Notes: a model not told the origin generated them from the letters alone. Shown: positions 26,301 through 35,438, counted from the first letter of the stretch. The stretch is 64,000 bases of DNA from Oceanobacillus chungangensis (GCF_003369565.1 NZ_PIOD01000005.1:248001-312000); one strand, 5' to 3'. A program made the numbers and translations.

Positions 26301-28289
26301 TTTACAGATGCACTCAAGATTCACGAGGGCGAGCACATGACGAATATGATTAATAAAGTTGAAGATCAGGATCGTTATACGTATCTTTTCCAAGGAAATT
26401 CACAAGTGCTCGATCATATTTTAGTTTCGAATAACATAGTCGAAGAAACAGAGATTGATATCCTTCATATCAATGCAGACTTTACTGATATGGCAGGACG
26501 TGCAAGTGACCATGATCCGGTAATGGTTAAGCTGGATTTAGCTACAGAAGACGCTGAGAATCCTGACGAACCAGAAGAGCCTGAAAATCCAGAGGAACCA
26601 GCACCGACTGAACCTGAGAAAGAATATGATTTTACAAACTTAGAAGCAAAAGAACTCGTACTGCATGATAAGAGCGTATCAATTACAGTTGACTCCAATT
26701 CCAAAATTAAAAAAGGCATTGAATTTACTGGCGAATACGCGGAATTTCATGGAGATGGATTTACTAAGACGGAAGTAATCATCAATCCAAAGAAAGCAGG
26801 AGCGATTATTGACTTCAAGGGAACAGAAATGAAAAAAGTAACAATTAATGGGAAAAATGTTACTGAAATAAGAGGCTTTGAAAACATTGACAAGATGAAC
26901 TTTAAAAAAGGTGCTGATCGAGACAAAATCATTTTTCGAGATTCTAATGGGAAGATGATTGTAGAAGAAATTGTACCAAAAGAAAAACAGGATTATGGCA
27001 ATATTAAAACAGGGAAATTGAACATTAAAAATAAGAGTGTTGCGATCACACTCGGTGAGAACGCAAAGGTGAAAAATGGTATTGAGTTTACCGGAGATTA
27101 TGCCGAATTTTATGGTGATGGTTTCAAGACTAATACGGTAACGATTAAGCCGAAAAAAGCAGGAGCCATCATTGATTTCAAAGGTACTGAAATGAAAAAA
27201 GTAATAATACAAGGGGAAAATGTTTCACAAATAAGAGGTGCAGAAAACGTCCATGAATTTGCATACAAAAAAGGTGCAAATGCAGACGACATCTTATTTA
27301 TTGACACAATGGAAGAACCCGAACCACCAGTAAATAATCCACCAGCATTAACGACACCTTTTGAAAATAAAAAGGTGAATGCAGGAAACAGCATCGCGTT
27401 AACATTAACCGATTATTTTTCAGATGCAGATGGTGACAAATTAACATTTACTTCTACAATGGGAGAAATTGATTCAGATACTCTAACACTTAAGCTTGAG
27501 GAAGGCAGCCATATCGTAGCTATCACAGCTACAGATGGAACAGAAAGTATTACTGAATCGTTCAGTGTAACGGTTGAAGCAGCTGAAGCGGAAGTACCGC
27601 ATGCAGATTATTATGCAAGTGCGATTGGTAAAGAAGGAAAAGCTTTAAAAGAATCTTTACATGAAATCATCGATGACCATCACGAGCTTTCTTATAATGA
27701 AGTATGGGATGCATTAAAAGTGACGGACGAAGACCCGAATAATTCGAATAATGTAATCCTTCTCTATTCTGGTGAATCACGCGCTAAGAATAAAAATGGT
27801 GGCATGGTCGGTGACTGGAATCGTGAGCATACTTGGGCAAAATCTCATGGAGGCTTTGGGACAAGTAAGGGGCCAGGTACAGATATCCATCACCTTCGTC
27901 CAACGGATGTACAAGTAAACAGCTCAAGAGGAAACCTTGATTTCGATAATGGTGGAAATGCTGTGAAAAATTGTGCTGATTGTAAACGTGACGGAGATTC
28001 CTTCGAACCACCGAATGAAGTTAAAGGTGATGTCGCTCGAATGCTATTTTATATGGCAGTGCGGTATGAAGCAGGCGACAGAGTAGATTTAGAATTGAAT
28101 GACCGTGTAAACAATGGGAGTAATCCATTCCATGGAAAAATTTCCGTTCTGCTTGAATGGCATGAACAAGATCCTGTCAGCGAATGGGAAATAAACCGCA
28201 ATAACAAGATCCAAGAATTCCAAGAAAACCGCAATCCATTTATCGATAACCCTGGATGGGCAGAGGATATTTGGGGAGAAGCACGATAA
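23379..28289 (+). CDS. Giant secreted dual-nuclease protein (LTD, OB-like, EEP nuclease, repeat pair, endonuclease I)
   Basis: The 1636-residue protein has a signal peptide ending near IVASAE, then a lamin-tail domain (about 35-150), OB-fold-like segments (about 213-380), a chitobiase C-terminal-like beta domain (about 390-468), another OB-like segment (to about 590), and an endonuclease/exonuclease/phosphatase domain (about 747-1045; LTVASYNLENF, VTEVQDNNG, ANHWNSKSG, VGDFNDYQ, ASDHDPV). An acidic Pro/Glu linker leads to two copies of an unrecognised ~110-residue unit (about 1082-1194 and 1205-1309), an Ig/cadherin-like domain (about 1320-1400) and an endonuclease I (EndA/NucM) domain (about 1408-1633; GDWNREHTWAKSHGG, DIHHLRPTD). 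It should degrade extracellular DNA for phosphate and nucleosides. No CWB2 or LPXTG anchor is visible. Confidence 0.88.
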   Translation: MSKAIWRRLLSFLSVFTLVINLLLPTLPIVASAETVDSSDLIISEYIEGSSFNKAIELYNGTDQAINLSEYTLELFANGATSASQKLKLEGTLAAGTAYVLYHNQANDAIKAKGDFANNSVINFNGDDAIVLKKADNVTDSIGQVGKRIENLKDVTLVRNSNITTGDKIIDDAFDPAIEWTAFPKDDASNLGKHTIDGAAPEDPNEPGNPVGVMSIVDARKQATGDVKVKGIVTAKLKNTVHFQDETAALAIYPSSLDVKIGDEITVSGTLSAYNGLLQLQNVSIEGEAKQVGVPDAIVLTGEQLNEENESKLASVNNITIEDVQEGNGWANYTATDGTEFIVRDERGTLGLEAGNTYDSITGIVQEFNGAFQIIPRNTADIIADESAVQAVTATPGAGTMPTGTEVTLATGTEGATIYFTTNGDEPTEESVIYKEPIVLEQDTTIKAIAVKEGLKASNVASFAYKVFDQEAGMQIHDIQGESHESPLKGTFVNDIQGVVTYTYKIGSGNYFHFQTPDNLADDNPKTSEGIVVYTGNKAGNVEVGDLVSVSGTVDEYHIDGYNDTKQETDLSVTQINARDDRGGIVETVKSNVGMPAPIIINEENLPSEVIDNDSFAVFDPEEDAIDFWESLEGMLVEVGTVKAVAPQEHGDLITVLENRETNTIHGGVKLTEETANPDRIQFKLYDNNEARDFEVATGDEFTGPITGVVNYGFQNYKIYADLEEMQAKFVKGETTPETTTIEKEEDKLTVASYNLENFSNNKASSSDDKARKLARAFAKDMQSPDIIGVTEVQDNNGQDAGDSAANESYERLIQAIVDAGGVQYEYANIDPVNNADGGAPNANIRVGFLYNPERVTLTEGMPAGDATTAVGYKDGKLTHNPGRIDPKNDAFNNSRKPLAAQFDFQGESVIVIANHWNSKSGDTPLFGSTQPPVYDSEVQRKKIATIVSNFVTDIKNQNPEANIVSVGDFNDYQFTDALKIHEGEHMTNMINKVEDQDRYTYLFQGNSQVLDHILVSNNIVEETEIDILHINADFTDMAGRASDHDPVMVKLDLATEDAENPDEPEEPENPEEPAPTEPEKEYDFTNLEAKELVLHDKSVSITVDSNSKIKKGIEFTGEYAEFHGDGFTKTEVIINPKKAGAIIDFKGTEMKKVTINGKNVTEIRGFENIDKMNFKKGADRDKIIFRDSNGKMIVEEIVPKEKQDYGNIKTGKLNIKNKSVAITLGENAKVKNGIEFTGDYAEFYGDGFKTNTVTIKPKKAGAIIDFKGTEMKKVIIQGENVSQIRGAENVHEFAYKKGANADDILFIDTMEEPEPPVNNPPALTTPFENKKVNAGNSIALTLTDYFSDADGDKLTFTSTMGEIDSDTLTLKLEEGSHIVAITATDGTESITESFSVTVEAAEAEVPHADYYASAIGKEGKALKESLHEIIDDHHELSYNEVWDALKVTDEDPNNSNNVILLYSGESRAKNKNGGMVGDWNREHTWAKSHGGFGTSKGPGTDIHHLRPTDVQVNSSRGNLDFDNGGNAVKNCADCKRDGDSFEPPNEVKGDVARMLFYMAVRYEAGDRVDLELNDRVNNGSNPFHGKISVLLEWHEQDPVSEWEINRNNKIQEFQENRNPFIDNPGWAEDIWGEAR

Positions 28290-28302
28290 AAAATAGATAT
28301 GT

Positions 28303-28341
28303 AAAAATGCAGTTCCTTCCTTGTAGGAACTGCATTTTTTT
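28303..28341 (+). terminator. Terminator after the nuclease gene
   Basis: AAAAATGCAGTTCC (28303-28316) pairs with GGAACTGCATTTTT (28326-28339) and a T run follows. Between here and 28490 is an AT-rich promoter region. Confidence 0.9.
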
Positions 28342-28490
28342 ACATCGAAAAAATCTTTTGAAAAAATCTTAAATTATGTTTTAAAAATAACGTTAAATCA
28401 ACATTTTATTAACAATTGATTGCTATTATAAAATTATCTATAAAGTGAACGGTATTATTAAAATTTGCTGAACAATAGAGGAGGGTTATT

Positions 28491-29606
28491 ATGGAAAATC
28501 CTAATTATAACTGGAATAATTTAAGTATGGAGCATGTACTGAATATTAGAGATGAGGAATCAGATCCGATCGAGTGGCATGATCCGAAAGAATATCCATT
28601 TCAAGTTAGTGGCTTTGCATGGTTTAAACAGGAAAAGTTGTATCGGCGTATGCCTTCCCTGCCAAAAAATAAGCTCCCTTTATGTGTAAAAGAATTGGCA
28701 AATTGTACTTCGGGCGGGCAAATTCGTTTTAAAACAGATTCAGTGAAACTTGTAATCAAAGCAAGGCTTTCTGGTGTGGTTGATATTGGTCATATGCCGG
28801 CAGCAGGTCAATCTGGCTTTGATGTTTATATTGGAGAGCCTGGACAGCAGCATTTCCTTGCAACGGCAATTCCGCCGATTTTTGAGAAAACCTACGAAGC
28901 GACCCTTTGGGATTTCCCTAGCTCCTCCAGCCAGCTTAGAGAAGTAACAATAAATTTACCATTATATCAAGGAATCGAGGATTTATTGCTAGGAGTCGAG
29001 CCAGAAGCTATAATTGAGGCGCCAACTCCTTATATATCGGATAAGCGTGTGTTATTTTATGGTACATCTATCACGCAGGGGAGTAGTGCAAGCAGGCCAG
29101 GGATGTCCTATACAAATATTTTAAGCAGAAGATTCCAGCTTGAGTTTATTAATCTTGGATTTTCGGGGAGTGGCAAAGGAGAGCAAGAGGTTGCCATGGC
29201 AATCAGGGATATCGAAAATCCTGCTTGCTTGGTGATCGACTACGAAGCAAATGTTTCGCCAGAAGAATACGAAACAACATTGGTTTCTTTTATTGAAATC
29301 TATCGGGAGTATCACCCTCTTATTCCAATTATCGTAATGTCGCGGATTCCACACGCAATGGATATTTTCCCGGATCAAAATTTAGAAACGATGAGACGAA
29401 GAAATCATTCGAAAAAAGTAGTAGAACAGTTCAAGCAAGATGGTGATGCACGAATAAGATTTGTGGATGGTTCGAGATTGCTTGGAATGCGCTGGCATGA
29501 AGGTACCGTTGATGGCGAACATCCAAATGACTATGGATTTATGAAAATGGCAAATGGTTTGGAAGCATCTTTATGGTCAACTTTGAAAAGCGTTGGGGTT
29601 ATGTGA
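28491..29606 (+). CDS. SGNH/GDSL-family esterase with N-terminal beta domain
   Basis: The 371-residue protein has no signal peptide. Residues about 40-170 form a beta-rich domain of the GxDLY type (QSGFDVYIGEP), and about 180-365 form the SGNH hydrolase: Ser193 in FYGTSITQGS (block I), Gly in GFSGSGKGE (block II), a block III-like DYEANV in place of GxND, and Asp341/His344 in DGEHPND (block V). This two-domain architecture belongs to carbohydrate esterases and acyl-hydrolases that remove acetyl or other acyl groups from sugars. AGGAGGG precedes the ATG. It is a single gene, convergent with the peptide-binding lipoprotein gene. The substrate is unknown. Confidence 0.82.
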   Translation: MENPNYNWNNLSMEHVLNIRDEESDPIEWHDPKEYPFQVSGFAWFKQEKLYRRMPSLPKNKLPLCVKELANCTSGGQIRFKTDSVKLVIKARLSGVVDIGHMPAAGQSGFDVYIGEPGQQHFLATAIPPIFEKTYEATLWDFPSSSSQLREVTINLPLYQGIEDLLLGVEPEAIIEAPTPYISDKRVLFYGTSITQGSSASRPGMSYTNILSRRFQLEFINLGFSGSGKGEQEVAMAIRDIENPACLVIDYEANVSPEEYETTLVSFIEIYREYHPLIPIIVMSRIPHAMDIFPDQNLETMRRRNHSKKVVEQFKQDGDARIRFVDGSRLLGMRWHEGTVDGEHPNDYGFMKMANGLEASLWSTLKSVGVM

Positions 29607-29681
29607 GGAGAGCTTTTGAGTAATGTAGAACAAATTGTAAATTCGATATAAAGGGGAGTGACAAGGCACTCCTCATTATAC

Positions 29682-31358
29682 TTACTCTATAATATCAATC
29701 CATTTATAATTATCCGAGCTCACTGGATAAGTAATCAGATCTTTTATATAATCTTTTTGCATGTAAGAAATACCCTCTTGATATAGTGGAAGAAGTACTG
29801 CATTCTCCTCAATCAGCAATCTTTCTGCCTTTAATAATGCTTCCCAGCGCTCCTCTGGATAATAGGATAAATTTGTTTTCGAATCATGTATATGCTTATC
29901 GTACTCTGGATCGGCATAACCCGTATGGTTTCCTGGGCTATCCGTATAGTACAGATTTAAATAGGCGAGCGGATCCCGGTAATCTCCGAGCCAGCCAGTA
30001 ATAATCAGTTCATAATCCTGTCCAACATTTGCTGCAATGCTCGCTTTTGGCGTTAAATTTCTTATATTGATTGTCAAACCAGGAAGTTTCGATTCCATTT
30101 GATATTTAAGATTTTCTGCCAATTTTTTTGACTCTGAGGAATCCTTGCCTATTAATGTGAATTCAAGTTCTGTCTTGCCTAATTCTTCCAATCCCTTTTG
30201 CCAATACCCTAGTCCCTTTTCAAGATTGAATTCCGTAAGATCACCATTTTCCGTACGGAAGTCTTCGCCAGTCGCTGGATTTTCTGCTAATCCTTTTGGT
30301 ACATATGCATTTGCCACAATTGATCCATTATTTAATAATGCATCAACAATAATTTGTTTATCAATTACAATGTTAAGGGCTTTGCGGATATTCAAGTTTG
30401 CCAGATCCGTTGTTTCTCCATCTTTTCCTTGGTTCATTTTCAAATAAGCAACAGCACCTGTAAGCGTCGTAGCAAATTCATCTTCCCCTTGAAATTGTTT
30501 CACATTATCACTTGTTAATTCGACGCGGTCAAGCTGTCCTTTTAAGTATAAATTTACTGCTGTTTCTGAATCTTTTACAACGTTTACTTCGATACTGTCT
30601 ACATTTACTGCATCCTTGTCCCAGTATTGGTCATTTTTTTCGTAATTCCATGAAAGGTCGGTACTCTCCCAATTTGAAAGTACGAAGGGGCCGTTAAACA
30701 AGGTATGTTCACTATCTGTTGCATACTTATCCCCTTGTTCCTCAATAAATTCCTGTTTTTGTGGCATGAATGTTGCAATCGTTAACAACTCTTTGAAAAA
30801 TGGCGCAGGATTTTCAAGTGTTACTTTTAATGTTTTATCGTCAAGAGCTTTAACGCCTAATTCATCTACAGGTTTTTCCCCGACTAAAATCTCTGTTGCA
30901 TTCACAAGAATTTCTTCGAATGTTGGTCCGTATGCTGCACTTGTCTCTGGATCTACAGCTCTTTTCCAAGAGTACTCAAAGTCATGCGCAGTAACAGGTG
31001 ATCCATCAGACCAAACGGCATCCTCCCTTAATGTAAAAGTCAGAACCTTTCCATCCTTCGTGACTTCCGGTTCTTTCGCTGCTAGTGCCAATTGTGGTTC
31101 ACCATCTTTATCCAAACGATATAATCCTTCAAATACTTGATTGATTACATTAAAGCTGAAATCATTATCCGCTAATGTAGGATCAAGTCCAGGAATTTCC
31201 CCTGCAGCACTTAGTCGAACCACTTTCTCTTTGGTAGTAGCTTTTGAATCTGTATTTGATTCAGATGTTGATTCTTTACTTTCATCGGTAAAGCTGCATG
31301 CAGCAAGTACGAACGAAAGGATAATTAAAACGGCTATAAATTTTTTTATGTATTTCAT
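29682..31358 (-). CDS. Oligopeptide ABC transporter substrate-binding lipoprotein (OppA/DppE family)
   Basis: The 558-residue protein has a lipoprotein signal (FVLAAC, Cys21) and a family 5 solute-binding fold: LDPTLADNDFSFNVINQVFEGLYR, WSDGSPVTAHDFEYSWKRA and the C-terminal LYYTDSPGNHTGY-like region, each split by variable loops. Such proteins capture oligopeptides outside the membrane for an Opp/Dpp permease. No permease or ATPase genes lie beside it, so it must use a transporter encoded elsewhere or act as an extra receptor. Its role would complement the exoproteases of this region, which release peptides. A short weak stem near 29653-29674 lies behind its stop. Confidence 0.88.
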   Translation of the reverse strand: MKYIKKFIAVLIILSFVLAACSFTDESKESTSESNTDSKATTKEKVVRLSAAGEIPGLDPTLADNDFSFNVINQVFEGLYRLDKDGEPQLALAAKEPEVTKDGKVLTFTLREDAVWSDGSPVTAHDFEYSWKRAVDPETSAAYGPTFEEILVNATEILVGEKPVDELGVKALDDKTLKVTLENPAPFFKELLTIATFMPQKQEFIEEQGDKYATDSEHTLFNGPFVLSNWESTDLSWNYEKNDQYWDKDAVNVDSIEVNVVKDSETAVNLYLKGQLDRVELTSDNVKQFQGEDEFATTLTGAVAYLKMNQGKDGETTDLANLNIRKALNIVIDKQIIVDALLNNGSIVANAYVPKGLAENPATGEDFRTENGDLTEFNLEKGLGYWQKGLEELGKTELEFTLIGKDSSESKKLAENLKYQMESKLPGLTINIRNLTPKASIAANVGQDYELIITGWLGDYRDPLAYLNLYYTDSPGNHTGYADPEYDKHIHDSKTNLSYYPEERWEALLKAERLLIEENAVLLPLYQEGISYMQKDYIKDLITYPVSSDNYKWIDIIE

Positions 31359-31559
31359 TTACACTTTTCCCCCATCCTATAAGTAAGTAATCTGCAACTT
31401 TTATTATCTTATCGATAAAAGTTCTAATAGTAAAATTATTCAATTGGATTACTTGGTTTAATGTTTTGATTCGAAAAACGTATAGGTGAGTGACAGGCAC
31501 CAAAAATATGTTATATTATATTTCTGAAAAAAAACAAACAAATACTGGAGGCAATATAT

Positions 31560-32042
31560 ATGTTTAAAAAACTGTTTGGTAAGAAAGAACCGGAAAAATT
31601 CGTATCCCCATTAACTGGTGATCTTATCCCAATAACAGAGGTTCCCGATGATGTATTTGCAGGGAAAATGATGGGAGATGGATTTGCAATCATCCCAAAA
31701 GATAACACAGTTGTTTCCCCTATTGCTGGTAAAGTTATTAATATTTTTCCTACAAAACACGCTATCGGTATCATGTCAAATGATGGTCGTGAAATATTGA
31801 TTCATGTTGGAATAGATACCGTTGAATTAAATGGAGAAGGCTTTGAGACGTTAGTAGGCATTGATGACTCTGTTGAAGCTGGTCAACCACTGTTGAAAGT
31901 TGATTTCGATTATATCGGTAAAAATGCAACATCCGTTATTACACCAGTCATTTTTACTAACTTAAATGAGGGTGAGACAGTAACATTAGAAAAACAAGGT
32001 GCTGTTGAACGAGGAGCTGAAGGTATTATTTCAATAAAATAA
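31560..32042 (+). CDS. crr: PTS glucose-type EIIA protein
   Basis: The 160-residue single-domain protein is a typical EIIA-Glc: FVSPLTGDLIPI near the N terminus and the phosphorylated histidine His82 in ILIHVGIDTVEL. It takes phosphate from HPr and gives it to an EIIB domain. The EIICB permease at 33034 lacks an EIIA domain, so this protein is its probable partner although an oppositely oriented regulator gene lies between them. The start ATG follows TGGAGGC. A hairpin terminator ends it. Confidence 0.92.
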   Translation: MFKKLFGKKEPEKFVSPLTGDLIPITEVPDDVFAGKMMGDGFAIIPKDNTVVSPIAGKVINIFPTKHAIGIMSNDGREILIHVGIDTVELNGEGFETLVGIDDSVEAGQPLLKVDFDYIGKNATSVITPVIFTNLNEGETVTLEKQGAVERGAEGIISIK

Positions 32043-32069
32043 AGTGAACCTTTTGCAGAGGATAAAAGT

Positions 32070-32101
32070 AAAGAAGATCAACAAAGCTGTTGATCTTCTT
32101 T
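32070..32101. terminator. Bidirectional terminator between EIIA and the RpiR-type gene
   Basis: AAAGAAGATCAAC pairs with GTTGATCTTCTTT over a 6-base loop (about 32070-32101). It overlaps the stop codon of the convergent regulator gene. Confidence 0.85.
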
Positions 32102-32900
32102 AACCATAAAGGTTGATTGCTTTTAATGTTTTTTTACGACTCTTCATTAAATCCTCATTACTCAATAATTTATAAGTTAATAAGTCCAATAAAAATAAAC
32201 CAGGTATCTGCGTATTAATAAATTTCTCATCATCTATGTATTTATAACTTGAAATGAGAACAATCTCATCTGCAAGCGCCGTTAATTCTGTGTCATGATA
32301 GTTCGTTACGATGATTGTTCCTGCTTGATTATCCTTTGCTAGTCTTGCCGAATCAATGACGCATTTTGTTTGACCAGAGTTTGAGAAGCAAATTAATAAA
32401 TCATCCTTTTTTAATAAAGCACTTTTCATAAGCATCCCATGTGGATCTGTTGTTGATTTAGAAGATATCCCCATACGTTCAATTCTGCTATTAAATTCAT
32501 TTGCAATTAATCCTGAGTTACCAACTCCGCAAAACAAAATATTATTGGCATCTTTCATTTGTTCAACAATTCTGCTCGTTTGTTCTTCTGTAATGAATTG
32601 CTGTGTTGATTTTAATATAGTTTCATAATAGTTATAAATAATCTCAAATGATTCCCCTGTTTTATTCTGTTCCATTGAATTATTTTTAACTAAGGAATAT
32701 TTCATTTGCTGAAATGAATCAAAATCTACCTTTTGGCAAAACCTAGTAATGCTTGCTGGCGATACTTGAATTTCTTCAGCTAAATCAACAATGGTTTTAT
32801 CTATTACCGTATGTTTATTCGCATTTAAATAACTTATAATTTTATGGTCATTTCCAGTTAATAATGAGTTGTATTTTTGAATTCTATTTTCGAAATTCAT
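32100..32900 (-). CDS. RpiR/MurR-family transcriptional regulator
   Basis: The 266-residue protein has an HTH_6 domain (residues about 1-77, with VDLAEEIQVSPASITRFCQKV) and a SIS sugar-phosphate binding domain (about 105-245, with CGVGNSG and LICFSNSGQTKCVID). Family members sense phosphosugars such as MurNAc-6-P, GlcNAc-6-P or glucosamine-6-P. It is divergent from the EIICB-nanE genes, with a strong promoter in the shared gap, and most likely controls them in response to an amino sugar phosphate. Confidence 0.88.
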   Translation of the reverse strand: MNFENRIQKYNSLLTGNDHKIISYLNANKHTVIDKTIVDLAEEIQVSPASITRFCQKVDFDSFQQMKYSLVKNNSMEQNKTGESFEIIYNYYETILKSTQQFITEEQTSRIVEQMKDANNILFCGVGNSGLIANEFNSRIERMGISSKSTTDPHGMLMKSALLKKDDLLICFSNSGQTKCVIDSARLAKDNQAGTIIVTNYHDTELTALADEIVLISSYKYIDDEKFINTQIPGLFLLDLLTYKLLSNEDLMKSRKKTLKAINLYG

Positions 32901-32968
32901 CTGATCGATCTTCCCTTCCTAGATCTAATCATAATTTTAACATTCTTGTAAGGGTTTTAAAAATTTTA

Positions 32969-32997
32969 TTGACACAATTGAAAACGTTTGATAATAT
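32969..32997 (+). promoter_or_regulatory. Sigma-A promoter with embedded cre-like site for the EIICB gene
   Basis: TTGACA (32969-32974) and TAATAT (32992-32997) are spaced by 17 bases, an almost ideal vegetative promoter. Between them lies TTGAAAACGTTTGATAA, which fits the left half and centre of the CcpA cre consensus (TGWAANCG) with deviations on the right. CcpA binding here would block RNA polymerase, giving carbon catabolite repression. The box is also a partial palindrome (AAACGTTT). Confidence 0.7.
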
Positions 32998-33033
32998 TTC
33001 TTATGAAAAATAATTTCTATAAGGAGAAAAAAT

Positions 33034-34584
33034 ATGAAAAACTTTTTCGGTAAAGCGCAACAATTTGGAAAGTCATTTATGTTACCAATTGCCATTTTAC
33101 CTGCAGCTGGTCTGTTACTTGGTATTGGTGGCGCACTTTCTAATCCAAATACAGTTAGTGCATATCCAGTTTTAGATTATGCTTGGCTTCAAGCAATTTT
33201 TACTATAATGAGTTCGGCTGGTAATATTGTCTTTGCTAATCTACCGGTGATATTTGCAGTCGGTGTTGCCATTGGTTTGGCAAAGTCCGATAAGGGGACT
33301 GCTGGCTTAGCTGCTTTAATTGGTTATTTAGTAATGAACGCAACAATGAATGCAATCTTAATTATTACAGGTAATTTAGCTGCTGATAATTTATCTGCTG
33401 TTGGACAAGGGACTGCCCTTGGAATTCAAACATTAGAATCCGGAGTTTTTGGCGGAATCATTGTGGGGATTATGGCTGGCTTGCTTCATAATCGCTTTAA
33501 TAAAATTGAATTACCACAGTTTTTAGGATTCTTTGGTGGTTCACGCTTTGTTCCAATTGTTACGTCGTTTTCAGCAATTATTCTTGGTGTAGTAATGTAT
33601 TATGTATGGCCGATAGTCCAAAATGTTATTTTTAACTTTGGAGATATCGTAAATGCAACAGGTTATATTGGAACGTTTTTCTATGGATTTATTTTACGTA
33701 TGTTGGGACCATTTGGTTTACATCATATTTTCTACTTACCATTCTGGCAAACAGGTTTAGGTGGTTCACTAGAAATCGCTGGTCAATTAGTACAAGGAAC
33801 ACAGAATATCTTCTTCGCACAATTGGGTGATCCGACAACTACGAAATTCTTTGAAGGTACAGCCCGATTTATGTCTGGTCGTTTTATTACAATGATGTTC
33901 GGATTACTAGGTGCTGCATATGCAATTTATCGTACAGCAAAACCTGAGAAGAAAAAAGTTGTTGGTGGATTAATGCTTTCAGCTGCACTAACATCATTCT
34001 TAACAGGTATTACAGAGCCTTTGGAGTTTTCTTTCTTATTCATTGCTCCACTACTTTATGTTGTGCATGCGGTATTTGACGGATTAGCATTTATGCTTGC
34101 ACATATATTTGATATTACGATAGGTCAAACATTCTCTGGTGGATTCATTGACTTTATCTTGTTTGGAGTATTGCAAGGACAAGCATTAACAAATTGGATG
34201 TTCGTTATTCCAATCGGGATTATTTGGTTCTTCCTTTATTTCTTTACATTCACATTCTTAATTAAGAAGTTTAATTTCAAAACTCCGGGTCGTGAAGATG
34301 AGAAAACGGGTGATTCTAAAGCTGATAAAGCTGCAACAGTATCAAAAGAAGGCCGACCATTTGCTATCATTGAAGCATTGGGCGGAGAAGAAAATCTTGT
34401 GAATGTTGATAACTGTGCAACTCGATTACGTGTAACAGTTAAAGATGGTGAGAAAGTTAATAAAGCTGCATTAACTGAAACTGGAAGTAAAGGTGTTATC
34501 ATTAAAGGAGACGGGGTTCAAGTAGTTTATGGACCACAAGTTTCTGTAATAAAAAATGAAATTGAAGAAGTATTAGATAATTAG
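33034..34584 (+). CDS. PTS EIICB permease, glucose/maltose/N-acetylhexosamine type
   Basis: The 516-residue protein has an EIIC membrane domain (about 1-410; the start FGKSFMLPIAILPAAGLLLG and the loops GLHHIFYLPFWQTGLGGS and GITEPLEFSFLF are diagnostic) and an EIIB domain (about 440-516) with the phosphocysteine Cys461 in NVDNCATRLRV. It imports and phosphorylates a hexose or N-acetylhexosamine and needs an EIIA in trans, probably the one at 31560. The next gene, 13 bases on, encodes ManNAc-6-P epimerase, so N-acetylmannosamine is a likely substrate, GlcNAc a second choice. Maltose or glucose cannot be excluded from sequence alone. Confidence 0.88.
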   Translation: MKNFFGKAQQFGKSFMLPIAILPAAGLLLGIGGALSNPNTVSAYPVLDYAWLQAIFTIMSSAGNIVFANLPVIFAVGVAIGLAKSDKGTAGLAALIGYLVMNATMNAILIITGNLAADNLSAVGQGTALGIQTLESGVFGGIIVGIMAGLLHNRFNKIELPQFLGFFGGSRFVPIVTSFSAIILGVVMYYVWPIVQNVIFNFGDIVNATGYIGTFFYGFILRMLGPFGLHHIFYLPFWQTGLGGSLEIAGQLVQGTQNIFFAQLGDPTTTKFFEGTARFMSGRFITMMFGLLGAAYAIYRTAKPEKKKVVGGLMLSAALTSFLTGITEPLEFSFLFIAPLLYVVHAVFDGLAFMLAHIFDITIGQTFSGGFIDFILFGVLQGQALTNWMFVIPIGIIWFFLYFFTFTFLIKKFNFKTPGREDEKTGDSKADKAATVSKEGRPFAIIEALGGEENLVNVDNCATRLRVTVKDGEKVNKAALTETGSKGVIIKGDGVQVVYGPQVSVIKNEIEEVLDN

Positions 34585-34597
34585 GAGTTGAAATGTA

Positions 34598-35275
34598 ATG
34601 CATTTACCAAAAAACTTAATCGTGTCTTGCCAGGCGCTAGAAGATGAGCCGTTGCATTCTTCATTTATTATGAGTAAGATGGCTTTAGCAGCTTATCAAG
34701 GCGGGGCTAAGGGAATTAGAGCGAACTCAAAAGAGGATATTATTGAAATCAAAAAAGAAGTAAAGCTACCTGTCATCGGAATTGTTAAACGAAATTATCC
34801 TGATTCAGATGTCTATATTACCGCAACATCTAAAGAAATCGATGAATTGATTGAAAGTGGATGTGAAGTAATTGCGATGGATGCTACTTTAAGTGCAAGA
34901 GCAGAAATGCCATTAGCAGAGTTAGTGAGCTACACTAGAGAAAAGGCACCAAATGTAGAATTGATGGCTGATATTTCTACTGTTGAGGAAGCGGTAAACG
35001 CGGAGAAACTTGGGTTTGATTATATTGGTACGACATTACACGGTTATACAAATCATACAAAGGGCAAAAAGCTCTATGATAATGACTTTGCATTTTTAAA
35101 AGAAGTTATGAAGTCTGTAAACAAACCAGTTATCGCAGAAGGAAATGTTGCAACACCAGAAATGTTGAAGCGAGTATTTGAGCTAGGTGTTTATTCTGCC
35201 GTTGTTGGTGGAGCAATAACAAGACCAAAAGATATTACAACTCGATTTGTTGATGAAATAAAAGAATTAGTGTAA
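34598..35275 (+). CDS. nanE: N-acetylmannosamine-6-phosphate 2-epimerase
   Basis: The 225-residue TIM-barrel protein matches Nan[20 protein letters not shown] at the start, [34 protein letters not shown] and [10 protein letters not shown]. It converts ManNAc-6-P to GlcNAc-6-P, which NagA, encoded next, deacetylates. It lies 13 bases after the EIICB stop, with its own ribosome site TAGGAGTTG, so the two form an operon. A terminator separates it from nagA. Confidence 0.92.
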   Translation: MHLPKNLIVSCQALEDEPLHSSFIMSKMALAAYQGGAKGIRANSKEDIIEIKKEVKLPVIGIVKRNYPDSDVYITATSKEIDELIESGCEVIAMDATLSARAEMPLAELVSYTREKAPNVELMADISTVEEAVNAEKLGFDYIGTTLHGYTNHTKGKKLYDNDFAFLKEVMKSVNKPVIAEGNVATPEMLKRVFELGVYSAVVGGAITRPKDITTRFVDEIKELV

Positions 35276-35301
35276 GGGATTTATTTTCCTTTACATTTAA
35301 G

Positions 35302-35345
35302 ATTAGGATGACTCGTTAAGAAAAAATGGGTCATCCTAATTTATT
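35302..35345 (+). terminator. Hairpin terminator after nanE
   Basis: ATTAGGATGA (35302-35311) pairs with TCATCCTAAT (35331-35340); a T-rich tail follows. A TATAAT box at 35396-35401 downstream probably starts the nagA transcript. Confidence 0.7.
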
Positions 35346-35438
35346 AAATATTTTTTTATCTACTAAGAGCAACGAAGTTTTCTTATAAGAACTGGTATAA
35401 TAAAGGTAGAAATAATATAGAGAAGGGACTGAGCTTTG

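Noticed and set aside
26679-27212. Long minus-strand reading frame (177 codons) inside the nuclease gene
   Set aside because: It lies opposite the two homologous repeats, has no ribosome site and a Phe/Asn-rich composition typical of the antisense of Lys/Glu/Ile-rich coding sequence.
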